Source: Marisa cornuarietis (lineage: Eukaryota > Mollusca > Gastropoda > Architaenioglossa > Ampullariidae). From it: 64,000 nt of DNA. This document shows, piece after piece, positions 41,701-52,295 of this stretch (its first letter is position 1; each line of letters opens with the position of its first letter). The notes beneath the pieces are model-generated. The model saw nothing but the letters and a program-made list of their open reading frames with translations. It made no database searches and had not been told where the DNA came from. The stretch is from positions 930,001 to 994,000 of the forward strand of contig SMMW01000148.1 of assembly GCA_004794655.1 (NCBI GenBank), in the 5' to 3' direction. Position numbers and translations under genes: made by a program.

Positions 41701-44700
41701 TGTCACCCAAGAAAATGGTTGCTAAGGATAGTGCCGCTAAAAGGAAGAAGAATGCAATTTCCATAGAATCAAAGAAAGAGATCATAGGAAAACACGAGCG
41801 TGATCTACGTGTGGCTGAGCTCGCGAAGTTTTTCGGCCGTTCAGCATCAACAGTCTGCAGTATTCTGAAGGAGAAGGAAGAAATTTAGAAGCTTGATGTG
41901 GTCATAGGTGTAACCATGATTACCAAACAACGTCCAAAACTCCTGGAAGATGTTGAGAGGCTGTTGTTAGTGTAGGTCAACGAGAAGCAGTTAAAAGGCG
42001 CTTTCTTTTCCCCCCTGTTGGATCATCACCTTATCGTGGTCAGGGGGCTTGCGTGTCTCGATGACCCTATGAGCTATGCCGACAAGAGCATTAGCTCCTA
42101 GCAGGGTCACCCATGTCGGACAGGTCGAAGGGTAGAGACCAGACAAAGAGTGGTCCACTGTTCCCCCGGGTTACAGGGGGTTGGGCAATGGACTAACAAT
42201 TCATTCCTATACAAATAAATCCCTGTTATGGAAACAGAAACTAGAGACAATCTAACCAATGGTGGCAGTGGCAAGGCAAACCAGGTAACTGGACCTATGA
42301 CAGTTGGGGACCAAAGCCACAAGGATGTTCCCAATTTGACAGCCAATCTGCTTTCACCCCCCAAAAAACCTTTACTATTGGTTGCTGGAATGTAAGAACG
42401 TTAAACCAAACAGGAAAGTTTGCAATGCCCTCCAAGAAATGCATCTATACCGGCTTGATCTACTCGGAATTACGGAAGCAAGCTGGACAGGCAAAGGAAA
42501 GAGAACCCTTGCAAATGGTGACACTATATTGTGGTCTGGAAAAAACGACGACCAACACAAAGAAGGGGTTGCAATGATTATCCCAAAACAACATAAGAAA
42601 TCGCTGCTGGAATGGAAGCCAATCAGTGAACGCCAACTATACACCAGGCACAATTCTAGATTTAGCAAGCTCTCCATCCTGACCGGCTATGCACCTATAG
42701 AAGAGGCCGAGGAAGAGGACAAAGAAAGCTTTTATAACAGTTTATAGGCAGCAATAGAAAACATCCTTAACCATGATGTAATAATAGTACAGGGAGATTT
42801 TAATGCTAGAGTAGGCAGCAAGAACAAAGGAAGAGAAAGAACCATGGGAAAAAAGGTATAGGGGAGATGACAGACAACGGCAGCAGGTTGTGTGACTTTT
42901 GTGAACAAAATGACCTTGTAATAGGAGAAACACTTTTTCAGCATAAGAAGATACACAAGGTAACATGGAAATCACCTGATGGCAGGACAGAAAGCCAGAC
43001 TGACCACATTATCATCAATGGTAAATGGAGACACACGCTTCAAGATGTCAGAGTAAAAGGGGGGCAGACATAAGCAGTGATCATAACCTGCTCGTTGGCA
43101 AACTTACCCTAAAGCTTAGGAAAGCTAAGGCGGGAGAACAAAGACACCCACGCTTTGATAGAGAAAAGCTTAAAGACTCAGCAAACCAACGTCATGCCAT
43201 TAAAAAAAATTTAGCGCCCTAACAAATGACACCCAAATGACAATCACCAACTTTAACCATGCAATGAAAGAAGCGGCTAAAGAGAACATAGGCTACAGAA
43301 AAGCAGTAAATGAGAGCTGGATCTCCATGGAAACATGGAAATCAATTGAGCAGAGGAAAGAGATAAAACAGCAGTTGCTTAACGCAAAGTCTCCACGCTT
43401 AACAGAGAAGTTGAGAAAGGAACATTCACAGAAAGACAAGGAAGTAAAGAGATAAAAGAATGTTTGCAGAGAACCTGGCTCTAAGAGCAGAAGAAGCTGC
43501 AGAAAGACAAGACATGAATGTGGTTTATAAAATCACAAAAAGGCTCGCAGGAAACAGAAAGAGCAGTCAAGACATACCTTTAAAAACCCAAGATGGAAAC
43601 ATCATCACTGAAGAAAATAAGAAAGTAGAAAGATGGAATGAGCATTTCGAGCAAGTGCTCAATCGACCCAACCCCCCAGTACTAGCCAACATCCCAGAAA
43701 GTAAAGAAGACCTGGGCATAAATCTCGGCCCCATCACTATGGCCGAAGTAAAAGAAGCCATCCAACAACAACAAAAATGGCAAAGCCCCAGGACATTACG
43801 AGCTTTGCCCTGAAATGTTAAAGCTGGAAGTAGAAGAAATACCGAAGATGCTCTGCAAGATTTTCCACAAAATATGGGATACTGAACAAGCACCAGAAGA
43901 ATGGAAGAAAGGTATAATCTTCAAATTACCAAAGAAGGGTGACAGGGGACTGTAATAATTGGCGACGTATAATTCTGCTATCACAGACAAGTAAATTTTT
44001 CAGCCGTATCATTTTGAAAAGGCTCACAATTGTCCTGGATAACAGCATCAGGCAAGAACAAGCAGGCTTCAGAAAAGGAAAGTCATGCAGTGATCAAGTC
44101 TTCACCTTAAGGAAGATCATAGAACAAAACACATAATGGAACAGCACTCTTTACGCTGTGTTCATAGACTTTGAGAAAGCATTTGACAGCATACATCGTG
44201 AGTCATTATGGAAAATTAATCGCCATTATGGAATACCACAAAAAATAGTAAATGTAATGAAAGCGTTATACACAGAATTTCACTGTCAGGTGATTTGTAA
44301 TAACAGCGAACTAACAGATAACCTTAATATTACAACCGGAGCCAAACAATGATGCATTCTCTCGCCTTTCCTATTTATACTAGCCATGGACTGGCTTATG
44401 AAACAAACAACAAAAGACAAGAAAAGAGGAATCCGCTGGACACTTACATCAGTATTGGAAGACCTAGACTATGCTGATGACATTGTTATACTATCCAGCC
44501 AACACAAGGATCCCCAGGAAAAGATCAACGAGCTAACCACGACTGCATCAAAAATAGGACTAAATGTAAACATAGGAAAAACAAAAGAAATGAGACAGAA
44601 TGCCAAGTCAACAGAGCCCATCACAAATAACAACGAAGAAGTGGAAAAAATTCATGAATTTACATATCTTGGCAGCCTAGTAACAACAGATGGAGATACA

Positions 44701-46122
44701 GAAAAGGATGCTAAGAACAGACTTATCAAGGCAAACCAAACCTTTGCCATGCTTAAAGAAATTTGGAAGTCCAAAGTACTGAAGAGAAACACTAAATTAA
44801 GAATCTACAAAAGGTATGTTCTCCCAGTCTTACTCTATGGTAGTGAATGGTGGAAAATATCAACAAAATCCGGCAGAAAATAGAGACTTTCCACACCAAA
44901 TGTCTGAGGAAAATTTTCAGGATATTCTGGCCAACCATAATAACCAATAACGATCTCCTCACAAGAGCCAGCTGCACAAATATAACCACCATAATTAAAA
45001 AAAGAAGATGGAGATGGCTCGGACATGTGTGCAGAATGAAACCAGAGGCACCTCCCAAAATAGCCCTTCACTGGACAGCGGATGGCAAGAGGAAACGCGG
45101 CCGGCCAAAAGAAACGGCGACGGTCAGTAGAGAAAGAACTCAAAGACCAGAAACTAACCTGGAACGACATAACCAAACTTGCTACTGACAGACAAAAATG
45201 GAGGTCTCTAGTGCATGCCTTATGTACCACCTAGGTACGAAGAGGACTAAGTAAGTAAAAGTAAGTTCGTGTCTGAAGGTATCACGCGCGCAAAAGCAAA
45301 GGCGCTGGATGTAGACCTTGTCAGGAAGACACCAAGCACGTTGTCTGAAGATGAGAAGGCATTTAAAGCAAACCGGTAAGGGTTCGAAATTTTTAAAAAG
45401 AGAACTAGCATACAAAGTATAGTATGAGGGGAGGAGGCTACAGCTGCTGAAGAGATGTTTGTGCCCGAGTTCCAAGAAATCATCACTAGTGAGGGGACCT
45501 ACATCACGGCAAAGGAGAAATCTTTGCCTGGCCACAAGCTAATGAAGGACAAGCTCATCCTCTTGCTGTACGCCAATGCAAGTCAAGATTACAAAATCAA
45601 GCTGCTGTTTGTCTACCACTTAGAGAAACCACGAGTTTTCTTTGTAATTTTTTTTTAGGAAAATTACTTTAATTCTGCATAAAATAACATGTTAATTGAT
45701 TTTTATTGATACTTTTGGGGTGTGGAACGGATGAATTGGATTTTCACTATTTTAAATGGGTAAATTCGTTTCGAGACAGGAGTATTTCTTGATACGAGCT
45801 GCGTTATCGAACGAATTAAATTTGTAACCCGAGGCGTGACTATACTGATAATAAAAACTACATAGAATCGCATTTCTCACTCAGTAGAGAGCTCAATATG
45901 CCAGGTGAATGTTTATGATTACAAAAGAATTTTTATAATAAAACACTTACGTATGGAAATAATTTCCTCGGCGCCAAAGAAAGGTGTTGAGAAAATTATG
46001 TCGAAAAGGTGATGCGAAATTTAACCAACTGATGACCTGCACTAAGGGCACTTACCTTGAGCCATGTCTCCAAACAGACATGGACTGATTCCAGCTATGA
46101 ACAAAAACACTATCGGACTCAT
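38793..46122 (-). CDS. Secreted mucin-tailed protein, gene B (four exons, long intron 1)
   Basis: Exons: 46122-46056, 41627-41515, 40882-40669, 40426-38793 (TAA); phases 1-0-1; 675 residues. The signal exon begins [18 protein letters not shown]. Exon 2 reads [20 protein letters not shown] and ends in Cys. Exon 3 is as long as in gene A (71 full codons), with [18 protein letters not shown] and LMRSLQNC. Exon 4 begins with Thr/Pro/Arg repeats, then many units of the type [10 protein letters not shown], and ends with a Cys-Met-Arg4-Gly-Gly-Ser-Ser-Cys tail. A perfect 420-bp duplication lies inside exon 4. Intron 1 is 4.4 kb and is filled by a Tigger remnant with an RTE LINE inside it. It is a probable secreted, O-glycosylated protein; family not recognised. 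Confidence 0.83.
39061..39900 (-). repeat. Perfect 420-bp tandem duplication in exon 4 of gene B
   Basis: 39061-39480 and 39481-39900 appear identical base for base. The period is 140 codons and in frame, so it adds 140 residues to the mucin domain. Confidence 0.95.
41645..42005 (+). mobile_element. Tigger/pogo-like transposon, 5' part (DNA-binding domain)
   Basis: The frame from 41700 reads [20 protein letters not shown] then [20 protein letters not shown] and [18 protein letters not shown]. This is the CENP-B/Tigger N-terminal helix-turn-helix, broken by TAG at 41886-41888. The element is then interrupted by the RTE LINE at about 42006. It lies in intron 1 of gene B, opposite to that gene. 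Confidence 0.82.
42006..45245 (+). mobile_element. RTE-type LINE, near full length but inactivated
   Basis: It starts with a GGATCATCACCTTATCGTGG 5' region. Frames then give an endonuclease ([20 protein letters not shown] near 42.44 kb, [20 protein letters not shown] near 42.78 kb, [13 protein letters not shown] near 43.0 kb, SSDHNLLVG near 43.08 kb). Reverse-transcriptase blocks follow ([17 protein letters not shown] at 44.16 kb, [13 protein letters not shown] at 44.46 kb) and a C-terminal region with [12 protein letters not shown] at 45.01 kb. The 3' end is TAAGTAAGTAAAAGTAAG-like, typical of RTE. Stops and frameshifts occur throughout. It is inserted in the Tigger element in intron 1 of gene B. 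Confidence 0.9.
45246..45840 (+). mobile_element. Tigger/pogo-like transposon, 3' part
   Basis: The frame 45455-45658 reads [14 protein letters not shown] then [45 protein letters not shown]. This is the Tigger transposase DDE region with an internal deletion between the halves. It ends near 'aacccgaggcgtgactata', a Tigger-like terminal repeat. Confidence 0.82.
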
Positions 46123-46204
46123 TGTGATGCTTACAAACTGAAGACAGTCTTTGACTTCACCGTTTCTTCAGATGAGTGTTCGAGCGATTCATTCCAGTAG
46201 AAAG

Positions 46205-46212
46205 TATTTATA
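46205..46212 (-). promoter_or_regulatory. TATA box of gene B
   Basis: TATAAATA on the minus strand lies 83 bp upstream of the ATG. The flanks (AATGAATCGCTCGA.., GGCTATAAATAC..) are nearly identical to genes C and D. Confidence 0.82.
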
Positions 46213-46344
46213 GCCTGTGCGAGATTTCATTTAACTGCACGATCAACAAATTCGTGTATACAAAACTGATTCAGAACTAGATAATGAAACTGAAACGCCT
46301 TGTGGGCTTAATAATGCTCGCTGCAAGAGACATCTCACTTTTAT

Positions 46345-47225
46345 ATTTTTGTTTGAAAGTCCGTGAAAAATTCGTGCGATTATAAAAGATTACAGACATA
46401 CCAGTCTGAATTCATATTTGTTTTAATCTTCTGGTGCAGTATTTTCATCTCTCTTCTTGTCTTTTTATCTGTGTATTATATTGGTTTAGCATGAGTCAGA
46501 CCTTTTCAATTTATGAAATGTATATTTGTTTCGGTCTTGCAATATTGTTTTACATATTGCTAACCATGGTTTTATTTTTATAGTTACTCGTATGAAAATT
46601 TGCTTTCCTGTACATTAGTAACTCAACACTTTGTACACTTAAATAATAATATTAGGTAGTAATATGAGTCAATTTTTATTACCTTATGATTAATCTCAAA
46701 ATATGTTTCAGTTGAGACTACTTGCTTTGAGAATGTGCTTTGATCTTCTCGTCTTTCTATGAATCTGCGCTGTATCTTGTGGTCCTTGCTATGTGCAGAA
46801 TATCTCCTGAAACTTGTTGCCAGTTTGTTTCGATGTACACATAACAGATTTGCCTCTCAACATGTGTCACCTTTGTCTTACCTTTTGAGCGTACTAGCTT
46901 TGTCTCAAGTTTTCACTCATGGAAGCAATATTTTTTTTTATAAAACTTGTTTAAATCTTGACTTACCTGATTTTTTATTTGTTTCTCAAACCTTGCAAAT
47001 TGCGGGGATCCTTATCCTGTGTTGGTCCTCTACGCTGTATAAGCCCACGTTCACATGGATTATTGTTAAATTATATATATATATATATATATCTTTATAT
47101 GTGTATTTTATTTAAGAACATGGAAACGGTTATGAATAATGTGTCAACGAAACTAGCTCTGTATCAGACACCTGTCAATAAGACGAAAGGTTGTCGTGTA
47201 GAAGAAACCTGGCAAACATGAGAAA
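46345..47225. other. Intergenic upstream of gene B
   Basis: AT-rich, with a (TA)n run at 47072-47091. The frame 46759-47115 has no recognisable domain and is not called. Confidence 0.5.
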
Positions 47226-47229
47226 TATT

Positions 47230-47345
47230 TGATTCAGTAGAAGCTAACCTGGATCAACGAAAGTAAATGCGCTGATTACAGTCACAAATGGAGGGCATTT
47301 TTTAACGCCTTGTTTACCACCTAGGTACGAAGAAGACTAAGTAAT
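47230..47345 (+). mobile_element. 5'-truncated RTE 3' end
   Basis: The sequence CAAATGGAGGGC..TTTTTTAACGCC then TTGTTTACCACCTAGGTACG AAGAAGACTAAGTAA matches the end of the RTE LINE at 45.19-45.24 kb. It is a dead-on-arrival copy. Confidence 0.8.
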
Positions 47346-47709
47346 TGTTGTCTGCTATGTGTATATTAATTATAAATGAAGTATGATTTGGTACAAAATT
47401 AGTTATGATTAATCGCTAAATAATACAACACTGTTAACTAATTTATCGCTCAATTATAAAACTTACATAAATATATTTCTTATTACTGAATTATTCATGT
47501 GGGCGGGTGTCCTTCTACACCTCACACAGCTTATCTACAGGTCTCAGGGTCCCGAGGTGTTTTGTAGATAAATCTAAATTATATATATATATATATATTA
47601 TCAGCATCATTACGCACAACATCCCACTTCAGCAGCAGCCCCCACATGAAGCACTCCCAACATCTACCCTAGTGCCAAATAAAAAAAAACATAATGCATA
47701 TAGACAGTG

Positions 47710-47780
47710 AAATGGGTGCACGCACGCACGCACGCACGCGCGCACACACACACACACACACGCACACAGAGGGGGGGGGG
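47710..47780. repeat. (CACG)n(CA)n(G)n simple repeat
   Basis: A CACG tetranucleotide run passes to CA and then to a 10-G run. Confidence 0.92.
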
Positions 47781-48096
47781 ACGGGCACAAACATGAATTG
47801 ATACATGGAATGCGTGGGCTATTTGTTGTTATTTTTCTAAGCGTGACAGTGAATGCAAAGGACGCGCGTGTGTGGCTGTCACACGTTCTGTTGCCATATT
47901 TATCCCACGTAAGTCTTCTACCCTTTCAATAACCATACTTGGACACATTTAATGAAAACATAAGGAGAACGGGCAACAGACGTGACACAGGATTGCCACA
48001 TATTAACCACAGTTTACAACACGCACTCCAACAGCTGGATATACAGCTTATAAAACGTCAACAGCTGATATAGTGTAAGTGTAAGAACTTACTCAC

Positions 48097-48157
48097 GCCA
48101 AGCTGTGCTATTCCCGAAGAAGAGTGTGTTGAAGCTGTTGTTAGTATCTGAAGGTTG
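48097..48157 (-). pseudogene. Possible orphan exon, phase 0 in / phase 1 out
   Basis: On the minus strand 61 bp lie between an AG acceptor (ATTACTTTAG) and a donor (GGC|GTGAGTAAG). They read QPSDTNNSFNTLFFGNSTAW in phase 0 and leave in phase 1. The entry and exit phases and the FFG..-C|GTGAGT context match exon 3 of genes A-D, but the body does not. It may be a relic of another paralog or chance. Confidence 0.25.
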
Positions 48158-48284
48158 CTAAAGTAATTTTGTTCAGAAATGTATGTTCACTCTACAGTAG
48201 TAGAGGGATCTGGCTTCTTTTTGTGATCAGCAAATTGATAGAAAAGCTTTAAACATTTTGTCCATAACCGAAAATGTCCTAGCG

Positions 48285-48545
48285 GAAGAATGCTTTTTAT
48301 AATTGGGGGAAATGTTATACTACGTCTGTATGCAGAGGTAATAGTGAGTTTATATCGTTTGTGCCTTCAGCAGTATGACTGCTCAACCCAAGATGAAATG
48401 TCAGTTTGTGTGGACTGGGGTGGGGTGGGGTATGTTTGTCTTAAGATTGGAGTCGGTTGCTGATCAAGTTACCTGCAGTCTCGTGCCAAAACTTTGCGCA
48501 AAATGTTTGCTTTTATTACTATTTTTGTAACCGCACTGATCGTTA
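48285..48545. repeat. Direct repeat copy 1 (outer flank)
   Basis: About 260 bp (ATGTTATACTACGTCTGTAT...) recur in the same orientation at 60252-60515, outside the inverted arms. Confidence 0.85.
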
Positions 48546-48975
48546 TACATTATTGTAAGTAGATGACGTGTGAAAATTATACGTGATTGTAAACGGATGA
48601 CGTATGAACACTACACGTGATTGTAAGCGGATGTCGTGTGAACATTGCACGTGAGTGCAAACGGATGCGGTGGGAACATTGTCGTGATTGTGAGCGGATG
48701 AGGTGTGAACATTGTAGTCATTGTAAGCAGATGACGTGTGAACATTGCACGAGAGTGCAAGCGGATGAGATGTGAACATTGTAGTCATTGTAAGCAGATG
48801 ACATGTGAACATTGCATGACAGTGCGAGTGGATGACGTGTTAACATTGTAGTCATTGTAAGCGGATGACGTGTGAACGTTGCTATGTGATTGTAAGCGGA
48901 TCACGCGTGAACACTGTACGTAACTGTGTGGATGACATGTGAAAGTTGTACGTGATTGTACGTGATTTCTAAAGT
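48545..48975. repeat. ~32-bp GATGACGTGTGAACATTG tandem repeat
   Basis: About 13 degenerate units (gtgattgtaagcggatgacgtgtgaacattgcac-like) are present. A related array lies at 60885-61065, and a short inverted remnant at 60115-60205. Confidence 0.85.
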
Positions 48976-49269
48976 TGTATACAGTCGTCACTAAGCACAC
49001 GATGTGACAGAAGTCAAGTCACTGTTTGTGTTGCTGTCCGCTTGTGGCCATTTTACTAACGGAAACTATCGTCTTGCAGGGGAGGCTCGTTGTCTTTGTT
49101 GTCATCCTTGTCGTTTGAGAGCTTTTGGACTCTATCAATATTTATCAACCTCCATCAACCGTCATTATCATCGTCATTGTCGTCGTCGTGGGTCGTCATC
49201 ATCATCATCATCATTGCTCAGTTCGAAAATAAATGTTAAGTTCGAGTCGAATGTTTTGGGTGAAAAAAG

Positions 49270-49271
<2 letters not shown>

Positions 49272-49319
<48 letters not shown>
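49272..49319. repeat. (GT)n microsatellite
   Basis: Uninterrupted GT run in the 3' flank of gene C, with further GT-rich stretches to about 49492. Confidence 0.96.
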
Positions 49320-49322
<3 letters not shown>

Positions 49323-49661
49323 TTCTATGTGCATTGTGTCATCCCAGTATCATTTTATGTCTATGGGTGTAAGGGTGTGTGTGTGTATGCTCGCGCGCGT
49401 ATGGTTCATACGTAAAGCATTATCTCAATATCATTTCATTTGTGTGTGTGTACGTGTGCGTGCGTGTGTGTGTGTATGTGTGTGTGTGTGTGTAAAAAGT
49501 ATTATCCCATTTAAAGTATGTGTACGTGCTTTTTACGTGTATAGTAAGGTATTAGACTAGTAGTCAATTATGCCGTATTCCGTATTACTATGACATATAT
49601 TTGTAATAAAATGTAAATAATTCCATAGTAAATTACAAACAACCCAAAGAAACTGCACTTT

Positions 49662-49667
49662 TTTATT
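49662..49667 (-). terminator. AATAAA of gene C
   Basis: A minus-strand AATAAA (plus: CACTTTTTTATTATG) lies about 670 bp after the stop. It is conserved with gene D at 59458. Confidence 0.6.
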
Positions 49668-50334
49668 ATGTCCTCATTATAGCATCATGTTAACATAGGT
49701 ATATTGATCAGGAAACAAGCAGTGGACAGTATAGTGAAATGAAACTCCCTAAAGTACGTTTAAAAGAGTGACAATAATCCACATCAGTTTGAAAAGTTCA
49801 GATCTGTGTTGAGCACCCATGATGTTTTAAATTTTATAAAGGTACAGTTGTATTGTTTCTTTACCTCAGTGACAGACAAGAGAAATACTTCGTTCCAAGA
49901 AATAAACAGGTCGTGCAGGTCATAACCCTGAACATGTAGGTCCTCTCTTGTTTCCGTGATCTCTCATCTAACTTATTATTATTACTATTATTAAAGTTAC
50001 TATTATCCTTGGTGTCATCATTTCCACCTCAGGTCAACGCTAGAAAGACGAATTGAAACAAAGTGAGAAATGTTGGACAACATGCTCCTAGTGAACCTAC
50101 TTCTATCCTCAAAATAATGTCATTAGGCGATGTGTGTGCACGTATGTATCATAGCCTGCTTTACACATGCGCCACTACCAAGATTACTTTAAGGCTGACC
50201 ACGTGTCAGAATTGCTTGACATTGTTTCCCAGTGTTTGTCAATACAGTGCAGTTTGTATTCATAATCCTCCGTTTGTAATAAGTGCATAGATCGGCTTCG
50301 GTACGACATTTGTGGTTAGGTAACGGGTTTGGCT

Positions 50335-52240
50335 TCATGGTGGGCATCCCCGTTTTTTCCCGCATCCTCCGGGAGGTGAGGTGGTTGTGGTTTCTACGGT
50401 GGGCAAAGGGGTGGTTGTGGTTTCTACGGGGACCGAGGTGACAGCAGTCGTGGTGGTTGTCGTGGGCGCTGATGTACTTGGATACTGCGTGGTCCTGGTT
50501 CTGTGGTGGTGTTCGTACTCTGATTCTGTGGTTGTAGTAGTCGCTGGAGCGGGAGTACTCCATGCTGCAAAGTAAAAGTTCAGTATAACAGATTTTCAAA
50601 ATAACACCAACCAGTCTTCAATGTTCTCTTCACTAAAGCATAGCTTATACCACTCAGCCATCTTGGCATCAAATAGAATAATCTCAAAAACGTAACAGAT
50701 ACTCTATGTGCTTAGTGGACCTTGTTCTAAACACTCTGCTCACCTAATCTGTTTTGTGCTAAATAATCTCTACATTTAATCTTTTGCTAAATACTCACGT
50801 AAACCAATGGACTCAATGCATCGGCGGCATTCCTGGAGAGAACTCACGAGGTTGTTGTACTCATTCTGGTGAGACGACTGTTTCCTCTTCGCCTGCTGAC
50901 TCTCGCGTTTTCCGTAGTAACCCCCTGCATGGCCTACAGGCCGATGTTGGCAAACACGTATGTAGTAGTCCTGTTACACAAACACCCAGACTTCATTATG
51001 TAGTAGTCCTGTTACACAAACACCCAGACTACGTTATGTAGTAGTCCTGTTACACAAACACCCAGACTACGTTATGAAGTAGTCCTGTTACACAAACACC
51101 CAGACTACGTTATGTAGTAGTCCTGTTACACAAACACACAGACTACGTTATGAAGTAGTCCTGTTACACAAACACCCAGACTACGTTATGTAGTAGTCCT
51201 GTTACACAAACACACAGACTACGTTATGTAGTAGTCCTGTTACACAAACACACACACTACGTTATGTAGTAGTCCTGTTACACAAACACCCAGACTACGT
51301 TATGTAGTAGTCCTGTTACACAAACACACAGACTACGTCATGTTGTAGTCCTGTTACACAAACACACAGACTACGTCATGTAGTAGTCCTGTTACACAAA
51401 CACACAGACTACGTTATGTAGTAGTCCTGTTACACAAACACACAGACTACGTTATGTAGTAGTCCTGTTACAGAAACACACAGACTACGTTATGTAGTAG
51501 TCCTGTTACACAAACACCCAGACTACGTTATGTAGTAGTCCTGTTACACAAACACACAGACTACGTTATGTAGTAGTCCTGTTACACAAACACACACACT
51601 ACGTTATGTAGTAGTCCTGTTACACAAACACCCAGACTACGTTATGTAGTAGTCCTGTTACACAAACACACAGACTACGTCATGTTGTAGTCCTGTTACA
51701 CAAACACACAGACTACGTTATGTAGTAGTCCTGTTACACAAACACACAGACTACGTTATGTAGTAGTCCTGTTACACAAACACACAGACTACGTTATGTA
51801 GTAGTCCTGTTACACAAACACACAGACTACGTTATGTAGTAGTCCTGTTACACAAACACACAGACTACGTTATGTAGTAGTCCTGTTACACAAACACACA
51901 GACTACGTTATGTAGTAGTCCTGTTACACAAACACACACACTACGTTATGTAGTAGTCCTGTTACACAAACACCCAGACTACGTTATGTAGTAGTCCTGT
52001 TACACAAACACACAGACTACGTCATGTTGTAGTCCTGTTACACAAACACACAGACTACGTTATGTAGTAGTCCTGTTACACAAACACACAGACTACGTTA
52101 TGTAGTAGTCCTGTTACACAAACACACAGACTACGTTATGTAGTAGTCCTGTTACACAAACACACAGACTACGTTATGTAGTAGTCCTGTTACACAAACA
52201 CACAGACTACGTTATGTAGTAGTCCTGTTACACAAACATA

Positions 52241-52295
<55 letters not shown>

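Noticed and set aside
50189..50599. 136-residue frame starting MKICYTELLL on the minus strand, and its twin at 58539-58949
   Set aside because: It is a different frame over exon 4 of genes C and D; the phase-1 splice junction selects the Thr-rich frame ending GGCGKKRGCPP, which also matches genes A and B.
50971..52240. CRISPR-like regular repeat
   Set aside because: The 39-bp units are contiguous with no unique spacers, in a eukaryotic intron; it is a satellite.
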